A stretch of 64,000 nt of DNA from Ooceraea biroi. Its lineage: Eukaryota; Arthropoda; Insecta; Hymenoptera; Formicidae. Below are positions 39,872 through 51,600 of this stretch, piece by piece. Location of the stretch: assembly GCF_003672135.1 (NCBI RefSeq), contig NC_039509.1:3658001-3722000 (forward strand), given 5' to 3'. Under the pieces are notes generated by a model. It worked only from the letters and a program-made list of their open reading frames with translations, was not told where the DNA came from and made no database searches. Numbering within the stretch: position 1 is the stretch's first letter; each line of letters opens with the position of its first letter. The position numbers were made by a program, and so were the translations under genes.

Positions 39872-39889
39872 GCCACGGCATGCCGTGGC
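39872..39889. repeat. 18-bp perfect palindrome
   Basis: GCCACGGCATGCCGTGGC equals its own reverse complement. No element ends or gene boundaries were seen at its edges. A dimeric protein-binding site is possible. Confidence 0.8.
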
Positions 39890-41351
39890 AGCGGTGTATC
39901 TTAATTTACTAAGTCATTAACGATTGATTTACCGACGTCGCCGGAGCTGTAGCAAAGTACGTTGCGCTCGAAAGCACACGACTCCAGAACACAAAAGGCC
40001 GACTCTTTTGATTATCCCTTTCGCGTTGCACGCTATTGCAAAGAATCGAGTATTGTCGGGCTGAAACACCGGGCAGCGGGAAAGAAAACGTTAACTCGGG
40101 AGAACGTAATATTTCTTCTTGATGATTTGACGTGAGGATTTCCCTCCTCGCGCACATCCGCTCGAACATTCTTGCTTTATTCTCAGAGAAGAGGCAAACG
40201 CTTCTTCTTTGAGGTCGAGTGTCTCTTACGAACGTACGTCGAGCCGAACATGATGAGAAAGAGAGAACACACGTGCGTGCGTGTCGACAATGTTGCGTAA
40301 CTCGTAAGCAAACGGAGTTGCACGCAATGTCGGATTCGCAGTGATGCACTCGCGGGAAACACTAGGACGCGTCAATAACGTCTTAATATACCTTATGATA
40401 TCATCGGCCGCGCGTTGGAGCGCAATATCGCGTGTCGTCGCGAGGCCGAGCGTGATCGACGCATGGGGCGATCGCGCTCTGCTTGCAAAACACAGACGAC
40501 CAAGTGATCGCGGGGAACCTCTTCTTCGGGGTTGATCCTCTCGACGAGAACGAGTGCGTGGGATCATCCCTCGTATCTTGTTTCTCCACGCGTATCTCGA
40601 CCTGTCATTATATCATCGCCCACGTGGCGTCTTCCTCGTCCTCCTCGTCACCGTCGCGATTAGTCAAGCGCGAGTCCACCCACTCGACTCTTATTTCGAA
40701 TCACATCCCTGCGTCGTGTGTGGCTTGAAGCTTCATGCAAACTCAGTCTGCAAAAATTCCACGGACTTGGAAGATTGTTGCTTTGAAAATTTTATTCTCT
40801 TTTAATCGAGATCGAGATAAGGATGATTTATTACCAATAGTCTGTGTTTCAAGATGGAATGGTGGTGATATGTTTCGTTGAAGTGTACTATTGCATTCTG
40901 TTTATTTTCTTGTCGTGGTAAGAAGTGACGCAATCGCGTAAATTCTTCTATTTTTCTCCCAGCATATTTTCCGGCGAAAGAGAGGGCAGGAAGCCCGCCA
41001 TCGCGTTTATTTTCAACTTCAACTTCGCTGCGAGGGCCGCCGTAATATATGTACGGCGAGCACAAACTACACCGATATTTTACCGAAACGGTAATCGGGG
41101 GATAAGACTGGACATATTTGTCTAATAAACGTGCGAGGTCCTGTCGTATAATCCGCGTGTCCTACGTAAAGGGCCGACGTAACGTCTTCTTAAGCGAGGC
41201 GGCAGCGTCTCCTCAAAGTATACCGAGTCGGTGGGATCGCTCGCCCGGAAAATAACCTCCGTCGAAACAGCCATGGTGCTTTTCCGAGTCTTGTCCGTTT
41301 TGACGTGTAACGTGCTTCTTGGCCGTGCCTGCCGGGTCTCCACGATACCAC

Positions 41352-41373
41352 CGTCGTCGTGGTCGTCGTCGTC
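41352..41373 (+). repeat. (GTC)n trinucleotide repeat, imperfect
   Basis: GTC/CGT units interrupted once by GTG. Confidence 0.88.
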
Positions 41374-43026
41374 ATTCTCCCAACGAACTCCATTCCGTCT
41401 GGTCAGCGATTGTCCCTTTTCTCCGCCGAGAACCTCTTCCTTATGCGGCCACGTCGCGTTTTATCGCACCGATAAAAACACCGTGCTCCCTCGATGCTGG
41501 TCTACCCCATATATACGTTTAACTCGTACACACGAACACGAAGTGAGGTCGTTTTTGAAATGAAAGAGATCTATCGTTCAATGTGTTTCAAGCACCGCAA
41601 ACAGAACCTATTTTGTGCTATTTAAAAGATAAAGTAGGACTTTTTAGCATTTAAACATCTTTCGATTACGTATTTATTATTCTACGAGTGCTCGGCGATG
41701 TGTGTAAATAATTTACTTCAATTATTTATCTCAATTAATGAAAACTGTATATATTTCCCATAACTGATTTGGTGCTCCGAAATTTGACGAGTTTAATCCA
41801 TCGCGATAGCGGAAAAAGATTAAAACATTTCAGAATCAAACATTTTCGTTGACATTATGTTTCGCCTGGCCTTTCCGGAGCTTCAATTTGAGCATTACAG
41901 CACGTATTTCGGTGGCCCCTTGTCGATGGCTCTCAAGACGACGAATGGTATCGCAATAACGATAGGAGCAATGACGGTAGGCCGTGACCTATCGGCAGCG
42001 CTCCTGCGGGAGTCCTTTATCGTATCGTTAAGTCGTGGACCGCCCTATACATCATCTATCTACCCCCGCGCCGGTCCAATCGGCGGCGATTAATGGCTTT
42101 TTTATTCGGCTCGTAAAATCGTTTTATATTAAACTCGACGCGGCCACGAGAATGCACCGATATGGCGCGCGATGCACTCTCCTCCTCCGCATCCCTTCGC
42201 GCGAGCTTTATCCTTTTTTCCGTCCCTGTCTCCTCTCCACCGCCCTCCATTTGTCTCTTCGCGGCAGAATGAAGCTCGATGGCAAATCCCTTTCCCTCCG
42301 TAATGATTCTCTCGCCTCTCTCGCCCTGCCTTCCGTCTGAGAATTTCCTTCGGCACGTCGGAAACGAATTTTGATCGTGTGGTTTGTACATTTTTCGCGA
42401 ACGACGAGTGCGCCTTTGCCACTTCTTATAAACATTCGATGGATTTTCTGTATTTGAGGAATATGAGGATTGCTGGAACTGCTATGTAATAATAAATATT
42501 AAAATAAAATTCTGCTTTTACTTTTTTTCCTATCGACAGTGGCTCTTGATGAGAAGCATGTTTAGATAAATGTGAAATATGACATATTCATAAAGAGATC
42601 TGTAAAAAAAATATCATTTCTCGGAAATCTGAAAAATTCTGTTTTGCTCCTCGCGTTTGAGGTTTTGTAAAATTCATTTATTTCTAGTATCCTAAGACAA
42701 AAGTACGTACACAAGTCTGCTTTGAGTCGTCAGATTCAGGGCATGTCTGCCGTTGTCTACATTTATTTCCGTCGTGGAATTGCACCGAGAGATGCAATTC
42801 CCGTACGAAAACCCGTTCGACGTCATACAACGTAACGCGCAACAAATCCACGATGCAATTTTGCGTCGTTGCTGATGCTACACGTTCGCGGAGCGTTCTT
42901 TGGGGCCGACGTCGCATTTCCGGTTTGCGTCTCCGACACGCCGGCAGCTTATTACGATCCACCTCCGAAAACACGTAGCGCGTGCGCGCGATAATACTTA
43001 CGAATGCAATTTTCTCGGGCAACGGC

Positions 43027-43078
43027 GTCGTCATCGTTGTCGTCGTCGTCGCCGTCGTTGTCGTGCTCCTCGTCGTTA
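43027..43078 (+). repeat. Long imperfect (GTC)n tract
   Basis: About 17 triplets of GTC type with scattered single-base changes (CATCGTTGTC, GCCGTC, GTGCTC). It is the longest of the GTC-type tracts in the window. Confidence 0.88.
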
Positions 43079-44956
43079 TCGCGCAGTAACGCTCACGCCG
43101 GAAGATTGTTTGCGCGGCGGAACGAAGACAAGGCGATACCCTGTGTTCCTCGGAGCGGCGAGAATCGGAAGTCTAGTACGTGTATGCGAAACGCCCGGCC
43201 TGTTGTTTCGCCCGCGCGTATACACAGGTCCGTAAATACATAGTTACCTCTCATAGTAACTTGCATCACGGTTACCTGCGGCCGTGCGTATCCGCGGGCT
43301 TGCTGCTCACGAGCTCCGCACACAACCAGGGAGCCACTCCTGCAGCGATGGGGGTTTTTAAATTTGTTTCCACTCCATTAACCCCGTCTCGTTCCCGTTA
43401 CCCCCTCGTGCCTCCATCTCTCGATCTCCCTTTTCTCTTTCTCTCCTTTTACCACTCAGTCTCTCTTTCTCTTTCGCATCCCCGCTCGTTCCCTCTCTGT
43501 TTCGCCATCCTCTGTTTATACACGAGCGTCGACCACTGACAGCAAGCAGGGCATAAGTCCCACTCGGTAATATCCATTTGCACGGGGTGGCGGTCGGAGT
43601 CGTCGCCCCTTTACGATCCTCCATATGGTCCAAATTTGCGAAAGCTTTTCTCGTTCGACTCGAGCCCTCTGCTCCCGCCTACCCTCACCGGCTCCCTTGT
43701 TTCATTCAGATATTCGTCTTGCCGCGTCGTTAAGAGTGAAGCTTACCATGCATCGTTTGCATCTGGAGCTTGCGTCGTAATTTTGGAGAGATACCTCTGC
43801 GATGCGCAAACATGTGAACGTAAATGTGAATTACAGAATAGAGAAGTTGAAATATGTAAATGCGTGTATCCTGCGAACGAAAATGTAAAACGCGTATCTT
43901 TCCGCGAGTGGATGAAATGGGAGAAAATGAGTAATTATAATATCTCGTGGACGAAAATGCGAGATAATTATGTTTCGTGAGTAAAAACGCAGAATTTTCG
44001 GGAACTCGACTGGCTCGGGGAAAGAATAGTTAATACGTTGCGCGAGCGTGGAAATCGTATGTCGGAAATTGGATTATGGAAATAGGTTTCACACGGCATC
44101 GGCCGTGGCATTCGGGAAATTTCGATTTCCTTACTGCGTGAATCTTGTGGGAAATAGGATGAATTAGAATTCTCTATCGGTATATGGAGTAATCTTGTCT
44201 GAGTCAGGAAGATTTTGGATCAAAATCTTGATTAACATGTCGTGTACGATTGCTGCGCAAGATAGGCGATTCATCCGAGATAGATAAAATCGAATTGCGA
44301 AATCGCGAAATAGAATGAAATCTATCCGATCTATAGCGAGCAATTAGTTGATTCACTTAATCATTTCCGTTTCCTAAACCGAGAGATCGCTCAGATTGTG
44401 ACAGCGTATATCTCACAAAAGATCAGTTGCAATGCACTCGTGGTATTCAATGCCTTTGCCAAATGTCTCCTCCGCGGATGCCAAGATACATTGCCTCTTG
44501 TCGTTCACCTCGAGCAAAAAGTCGAGCCACCGAACGGTTGCAATTGCTGTAACCGTGGACTCTGCGAACGATCGCGAGTGTCGCGATGACGACGACGTGT
44601 CTCTTTGTCTGTCACTTGATTTAAGCAGTACACGGCTCTTGATGCGCACGAAGGATCGTTTATCCGCCTGCCGGTTACTTCGCTTTATCTTCCGCCTTGC
44701 AGATTTAGTCGCGTTAATTATTGACAAATCTCATCTCTCTCGGCAGTCGTTTCTGTGCGAACTCGCGTGTCTGCGTATTTCGCGTCGCAATTTGCGTTTG
44801 CATTTCAAGGTATACGCGTTGTGCATCAATGTGTATCTCAGAAATTACGTTCCAAGTTGTTGATGCTTAATTATATTACTAGTTCACAGACGTTATCTCT
44901 CTTCCGGCTAGCGCATAGCTGCACCCGATAAAATTATTCCTATCGCGGCGTACCCC

Positions 44957-45093
44957 ACGAATTAGTACGAAATTACGTGGCGCGTCGCGCCTCGCCGAGC
45001 TTGAACGCGATACCGCGAAATGTTTTACAACCACTGCTGTCACGCGTTGTGCCAGCCCGAGGACGATTTTAATGCGAAAACCGCATTATGGTC
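44957..45093 (+). repeat. Diverged local duplication, copy A
   Basis: This segment aligns by eye with 45419-45550 at roughly two thirds identity. Shared landmarks in order are ACGAATTA, CGCGCCT, an AACGCGA block, CTGTCxCGCGxT, TGxCAG, GATTTxAA and CCxxATTA. The offset is about 460 bases in the same orientation. The strand and frame used here give CHALCQPEDDFNA, and copy B gives CRALCQSRRDFNA in its own frame, so similarity persists at peptide level over about a dozen residues. The bases between the copies include an AT-rich patch with TATATATATA near 45250. No known repeat family was recognised. An old tandem duplication or two remnants of a dispersed element would both fit. Confidence 0.6.
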
Positions 45094-45418
45094 TAGCGAG
45101 CTCCTCGCTACGATAAATAAAGACGCTGCATTAACCGAGTTCTCGACCTCGATTCTAATTCTGATTACGACTAGCTTCCGGAGTCCCGACGCATCAATAA
45201 TAACGACAATAATTAAGATCAAGAGTATTTATATTCATAATAATTTATATATATATAACCAACGATTGATGGTGAGCTGCAAATTTACTGCCACTTCTAT
45301 CCGCTCCAAAATTTTGATTCGAGAAATTGACGGATGTAACTTTATCTCGAGGCTGATTCCTCCTTTCCTCTCTCTTTCTCTCTCTCCCTGTCAATCAGGG
45401 ATAATCGGATAATGCGTC

Positions 45419-45550
45419 TACGAATTAATGCGACATCTCGTTTCGCGCCTTGTCGGACTTAAACGCGACACGGCGATGCGGCTCTAATGACGCTGGCTGT
45501 CGCGCGCTATGTCAGTCGCGGCGCGATTTCAACGCGGAAGCTCCATTAGA
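45419..45550 (+). repeat. Diverged local duplication, copy B
   Basis: Second copy of the module at 44957-45093 in the same orientation. A few bases are deleted near the start, in the TCTCGTTTCGCGCC segment, relative to copy A. Differences are spread evenly and include many transitions at CpG, as expected for old copies. Similarity fades just after the CCATTAGACC segment, with a possible short extension into CTCGCTACG shared with copy A near 45104. Confidence 0.6.
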
Positions 45551-45965
45551 CCTCGGATCTGGCCAATGCACCCGCTCGTGCCTTCCGCTCGCTACGTCCT
45601 TCCGCCCGGCGTTTTCACGATCGTCCGACACGATAAGTCACTTCACTCGCTGCGACTGCAACTGCAAGTTCGCCACGCGCTCCGAATTTCTCGGGACAAT
45701 GCCGTGTCTCTGCGAGAGCGTGTCAGGTCAATCCGACGCTTCCGATGATGGAAGCGCGTGCCTCCGCGGACCTCCTCCGTTCACCCTGACTACTCCGTTG
45801 TTGAGGGAACTATGATTCCGACAGATTTATACGGTGTTCTAGAGCCACGGGTCTTTTTTCAGCCCCTCTCTGCCCCACGCTCGGGTTTAAAATTACGACC
45901 CCGTTGTTTCGACAAAGTTACATCCAAACTCCGTGCAGTCGCGGTACCGCGACGCGCTCGTAAAG

Positions 45966-46029
45966 TTACAACGTTATAGTTTCGCGCGAGATTCGGGATA
46001 ATGGGATTTTGACAGAATTACAACGTTAT
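45966..46029 (+). repeat. TTACAACGTTAT direct repeats
   Basis: TTACAACGTTAT is present at 45966-45977 and again at 46018-46029, with related AAAGTTACA and GACGTTACA motifs on either side (45915 and 46039). It may be a degenerate short repeat cluster. Confidence 0.6.
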
Positions 46030-48647
46030 GACTTTGATGACGTTACAGCGTGGCAATCCCGACCGCAGGTACGCGCGGCGTTGTTTCATCGCTCCGCGAT
46101 ACGTTGTTAATTACATAATTCGATTGCGCCGCGTTTTGGCGAGGTGTGTGTTTTTTGTCTTTTTTTTACGCACCGTTCATTCGTGACAGAAAAAACGCTC
46201 ACGTTCGCGTGGTGGTCCATCGGGGCGTAACCCTCGTGGCTGCATTAGCGTGTAAACGAAAGAGTCCGCATCGGTATGCAGTGAGGGGACTTTATGGTAA
46301 TGAGATTCTGGATTCTGGTTATCGGTCGTACGCGTAATCCGACGCCGTGCGTGCACACACGCGCGCATCGCCACTATTAACAAAAACAGGAATAACGCCG
46401 TCGGGACAGGGGTGTAACCAGGGGAATAACGCGACGCAGGTCCCCGATGCATCGCGCGTTTTGCGCAGGATATACATCTCGTGCTCTCCTTTTTTTGCCT
46501 TTTTTCGTGAACGTCGCGCAGCATTTGCATTTTGCATTTCGCGTACTTCATGATTTTTTTTCCGTGGTCGTGCTGCCGGCGGCGCGCCGCACCCCTTCTC
46601 TCCCTCGTGCCGAACTCGTGTATATAATCCGCCTGTATATACGTATGAGGCACATATATACATACATATATACAGCCGCGCGTCCGACGCGGCGCTTCGC
46701 GCGCTTTGCCCGATTTGAATCTAAATTTTCTAAAATGAAATAGGCACCTCTCCCGGAGGTCGGCCCGAGGGTCGATTTTAATTTGTAATCAGCGATTTGC
46801 ATCGCTGGCCACCCCACGCCGTTCGCCCCTCGCGATCCTCCAAGGGGATCCATGCGCGAGCGCAGCCACGCTGTCATTCGCGATTTGAATCGATAGGTAA
46901 TTCGCAAATTCATTCCCTTAAAAGCAACGAGGGAGATTCGTTCAGGATTACGAGATCACACCGATATGAGAAAAAGAGCGCGTGTCGGAGCGGAGAGGAG
47001 AGGAAGTGCGCAAACATTCCGCCTACGCGTGATTCGGTGTCGGCCGCGGCGATGGCGTGAACGTGTATCACGTTTCCACGGCCGCATTTGTGCACGACGC
47101 GCATCCGTGCCACGCGTGTGTCCACGTCTGATCGTCGTGCCCGCTCGATACGAGCGAGTGGCGGTACCAGGCGGAATGTCCGCCGCGAGGACGCGCGCCT
47201 GATCTACATCAGCAGATCAAATAATTTGGGGAACTCGCTATGACCTACTTAGACGTCGCGGAATGTGCAGAAGCTCTGAGTGTTAGACTATCGCAGGAAT
47301 ATTTCTTTCAGCTGAGAAGATAAATCTCACTTTGTCATTTAGTTTGACATTTTATTTAGTTTTCTATTTTATTTAGTTATTTAAATTGGGCTTTATTATT
47401 TTTAACATGACGAGACGGACCTTTTTCGACCAATGGTCTACAGTTTTTGACCTACATTCACTTCATCGTTCAATTAAGCGAATAAAAATGCTTCGGTTTT
47501 TTTGCTCGTGATTAATTTAGCTTGCAGAATCATTAACTCATCGTCGATCTCGATTGTGGTAGCAGATATGAATGAGGGACACATGCCTCATTCTCGGAAC
47601 GAATCGATCTTCGTTAAGTGAAATGTAAATCACGGTTGCGGGAGCGAAGCCGGGCCAGAATCCGGTGGCGAGTTCCCCGAGATTTTTCGACAGCGTGAAA
47701 TGTCCGCGGACGTGACTACGAGTTCATCTTCGTCGCGGGCGACGTTATTAACCCGGTGAGTGGTCGCCTCACGATAAATCACGCCGTTGATCGCGTCCGA
47801 GAGAAGTGCCACAACTCGCTCTGAGAGACGTTGTGTTCGCCAAATTCTTTGGCAGACCGTATGCAGAACGATAGACAATAAAATATAGCAACGAGATGTA
47901 GAGGCCAGCCGTGACAAACGGTGTATTAATTACTAACCGCTGTCTCGTATTATTCGTCGCACTTTTGGCCATCCGTTTATGCGTGAAGAATGAGAAAAAT
48001 GCGCGATGAGACACATTTAGATCAGATTGAAAAATGATATCTTGCATTTGCGTGGGAAGAAATAATTTTTCATCGAGTGCAGCGCATGATCGATCACGAA
48101 TTTTAATAATAATCAGTGCGGCTTTGCTTGTGCTGGCGATGCGCGAATTGGCACCGTCGCGAGATTGTCTCGCACTCACAGCGGCCGCTGTGTCTCGCGT
48201 AATAATATGCCGTTCGACGCATAAATCAGTGTCCATTTTTGAACGGCGGCCAAAACTTTATTCGAATTTATTCGGCCGTTACATCAACGAGAATTACCGT
48301 TCGACTCGGCGCGGCGCGGCGCATCGGAGTGCCGCCGGTGCATAATTACCGCGAGGCGTGAGCGCGCATCGATTGTCGCGCGATTCGAGGATAAAAAGGA
48401 ATCTGGCGCAAAGCACGCCGAGAATCTTGCCGATGACTCACGGCAGGATGCTGTACCCGGGTCCGGGTTATTTTCAAGCTGCTGGATAACTTGAACGGGA
48501 TCGGAGAACTATAAAAGTCCGACTAAATAAAGACTAGAAAATTTAGTGGCCGTAAGAAAGCGTTAAAGTGATCAGGCCGACTGTAAAAGATATTATATAG
48601 TGCCTGGCCGTGCATAAATTTTATTTATCAAACAGAAAGCAGCGCAC

Positions 48648-48672
48648 GCCAGTACCTAAGCCAGTACCTAAG
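48648..48672 (+). repeat. Two-copy 12-bp tandem repeat
   Basis: GCCAGTACCTAA occurs twice back to back, followed by GCGGG. Small duplication, no function inferred. Confidence 0.8.
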
Positions 48673-51600
48673 CGGGTATTTATATTCCCTTGTTCGACTT
48701 CTGCGAAATTCCACATCATCCATCTTTTGATCAAGGACGGGAGGGAGGGGAAGAGGGGAAGAGCGGGATGACACCCGGGAACGCAACGGTAATTTTTACG
48801 GCACAAAAAATAAATCCGAGCAATCGCGCGGGAAGGATCGGCGTTGTTCGGCCGAATCGCTATCGTTTATAGGCGAAAGGGATTCGCTCGATATAAATCG
48901 CGGTTATTCCCGGTGAATAGTTTCCGAGTTTGCGAAACGCATTCCCGATGTTTTCGGGGCCGTGCATTCTACGGCGCCGCGATCGATGGGGATATCGCTG
49001 CCGCGGCTCGCCATTTGTGTTTTGCGAATAAATCCTCCCGCGAGTTGCAGAGCATAAAGGTAACGTGAAACTCATTATCTAGGAAACGCGAAACTCATGA
49101 ATTAAAAGCTATTTTGCAAAGTAATTCGATATAATTCATTGTCGATTACAGGCAATTAACCGACAGAGGGAGAGAAAGATAGAGAAAGCGAGCGAAGGAG
49201 GAGGCACGCGGATTGCGGATAATAAATCCATGTACGCAATGCGCGTAATTAAGATACTAATTATGCAAAATACGCGCAGCGATAAATAAACGTCGGATAG
49301 AAAAACTGCCATTAAACCGAAAATTACTCACCGAATTCGTGTTAAAATGGGTGCAATTATACTCTAATGCACTTGCCCGCGTAGCTCGCGTTTTTTCGTT
49401 TCGTTAAGTTCCTGACGTTCGTAGCCGAAGAGATCGTATCGACTCGGCGGTCCCGCGATGAAAAATCTTGGAGGAGCAGCACGTGTTGCTGGCGTGGTGC
49501 GTTTAATGGCCTCTATTATGATCGGCGCGATGGCGGAAGGGGAGGAAAAAAACCGATGTTCCTGCGGCCGATAGATAACCAATTTGTCCGCTGATCTGTT
49601 CGCGCCCCTCATCAAGTTTTTCCTTTCGCTTCGTGCGCTGGACCAGAGAGAAAAATATTCTCCAAATATCACTGGAACGACGTTTCGATATCGTTATATC
49701 GAGTTTCGTAGCGAAAAGCACGAAATCAATATTTCCGTTTTTATTTGGTTCGTTGTATCGAAAACTTTTTCGAATCGATGAAACATTTTCGCGCAGGAAA
49801 CTTCAGCTTTTACTTTCCGATTTTAATTGGAGCCGTCGCGACGCGATTTTATTTATCAATATTGTCTTGATAACGCATTATACGGTAAAAAGTAGATGTC
49901 TTTTTCTATTTAACGTTAAATGCGATTGCAAGGCAATTTCTCGTCAAATTTACCTCGCTCGCTTACTGGGCATGTGTTCACCTCATTTCCGCTTACCGAT
50001 ACTCATCTTCCCTTTCACCTTTGGCTTTGGCATATTCGCGCTTCCGTCTATTAGCCCCGAGGGTATTGTTAAAGGCATCGTCTTTGTACGAGCGAAAGGG
50101 CGCATCATCCCGCGGGAGGTTTTCTCCGTAAAATTCGAGGTACACTCGAGACGTCGCGAGCCAATATTTTTCTTAAGTGTACAACAACGTTAACCATCAG
50201 GTGACACACAAATATTGATCCCCGCGGCCGTGAAAACAGCTTCATACATGTGGACACAATTTCTTGTCGCTTTGTTGATTATCGATCTTAAAAACCTTTC
50301 ACTTGCATAATACATCGAGCATCGGAGGAGTTTTTACGAACCTTGCGAGATTATGCGATATTTTAGGGTCGCGCGAGTCTGCCAATTTATAATTGATAAA
50401 ATTGCGAAAAACACGAGGAAACGTTAGCTTTCCCCGACGATATTTAATAATTGTCTTGTTTACGTCGATAGTTAAATTATTGCAGTAATGAAACAACGGG
50501 CAATAATTAACCCGCAATTAAAATTAAAATTGGTAAGCCAGTTAAATTACTATAGCTCGCAGTGCACATACCCTACGAGCGCCTACGAGCCGGGGGTGAA
50601 ACAATCGATCGCGCGAGTCGAGCGAGCGAGGAGTTACTTTTCCAAACGCGGCAGACAGTCGATCGCGATGGAAACTCAATTTTTAACGCCGCCGGCGAAA
50701 TCCGATCCGCGCCGGACGTATTAATTTTCGCGGCGCGATATACGCTCGTAGGTAAATCACGATTAATCGAAATACGAAGGTCCGTGACTTCGGTCGGGGT
50801 TCGTGCCGTTCGTGCCGCCAGCTTTTGCCGGCTTCGGTACGAATACGAATAGTATTTGCACGCTGCCGCGGTTATCGGCCGCGCGATATCGCCGCGCGAC
50901 CTCTCGACGATTTTAAGCCCGGATTTCCAGCGATAACTAATGACGAGCGGCCGCGTTTGCTCAGAGATTACTGAGTTACGAGACCGCCGGACCCGGCTAC
51001 TTCTACCCCGAGGCCGGGGGTGGCCTGTTGCATCGCCGAGAGGGCGATCCGAGATCGCGCGCGGAGATGGATCTGCTCTTCCCTCGCTCGGAATTCTTGC
51101 GTATCTCTCGGCGAGAAACCGAAAGAGAGAGATGCTTCGGAAAGGGAGGCAGCACTTTTGATTGAGAGGGGGTGGGCAAAGCGCGTGTCCGCTAATGATA
51201 AAATAACGAACGCGCGCGATGCCGGATACCCGCTAATAACGCGCGCAAATTGAGCGGCCGGCATTTGCAACATCCGCGGAAACCGTCCGCCTATCGCGCG
51301 GAACGCAATAAAAATGTCATTACCGCTCGTAACGGGCTCGGCGCGACAGTCCGCGACATAGTTTTCCGCTCTTTCACGTTTCACGGTGGCTCCCATATCG
51401 CGGTGCCCATAGCACGACGAAAATCGAATTTTAATCCCGCGTAATGCGGAATTACGAAGCGATGAATTTTTTTAATACCCTCGTCACGTGAATGTTTTTT
51501 TCCTCTTCGGGTCTCGGCAGGTATTATTGCGAATTTTACGTATGGAGATTATCTTTTATGTTATTAAACATTGTATCGCGATGCGATACATTAATATCGC

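Larger units (their letters stand above)
33901..44956. other. Non-coding stretch with triplet repeats and a palindrome
   Basis: No gene was recognised. AT-rich patches lie at 34590-34760, 35100-35260, 41580-41860 and 42430-42690. It carries three GTC tracts and the 18-bp palindrome at 39872. A possible exon at 44703-44809 has a good acceptor but a weak GTATAC donor and an unremarkable peptide. Confidence 0.5.

Noticed and set aside
44703..44809. Possible 107-nt exon with a CCGCCTTGCAG acceptor and AAG|GTATAC donor
   Set aside because: The donor is weak, the frame is open well beyond both ends, and the peptide shows no family features.
49633..50193. 186-codon plus-strand frame with hydrophobic stretches suggesting membrane segments
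   Set aside because: Hydrophobicity follows from T-rich DNA; Arg and Phe dominate and there is no consistent membrane topology or known motif.
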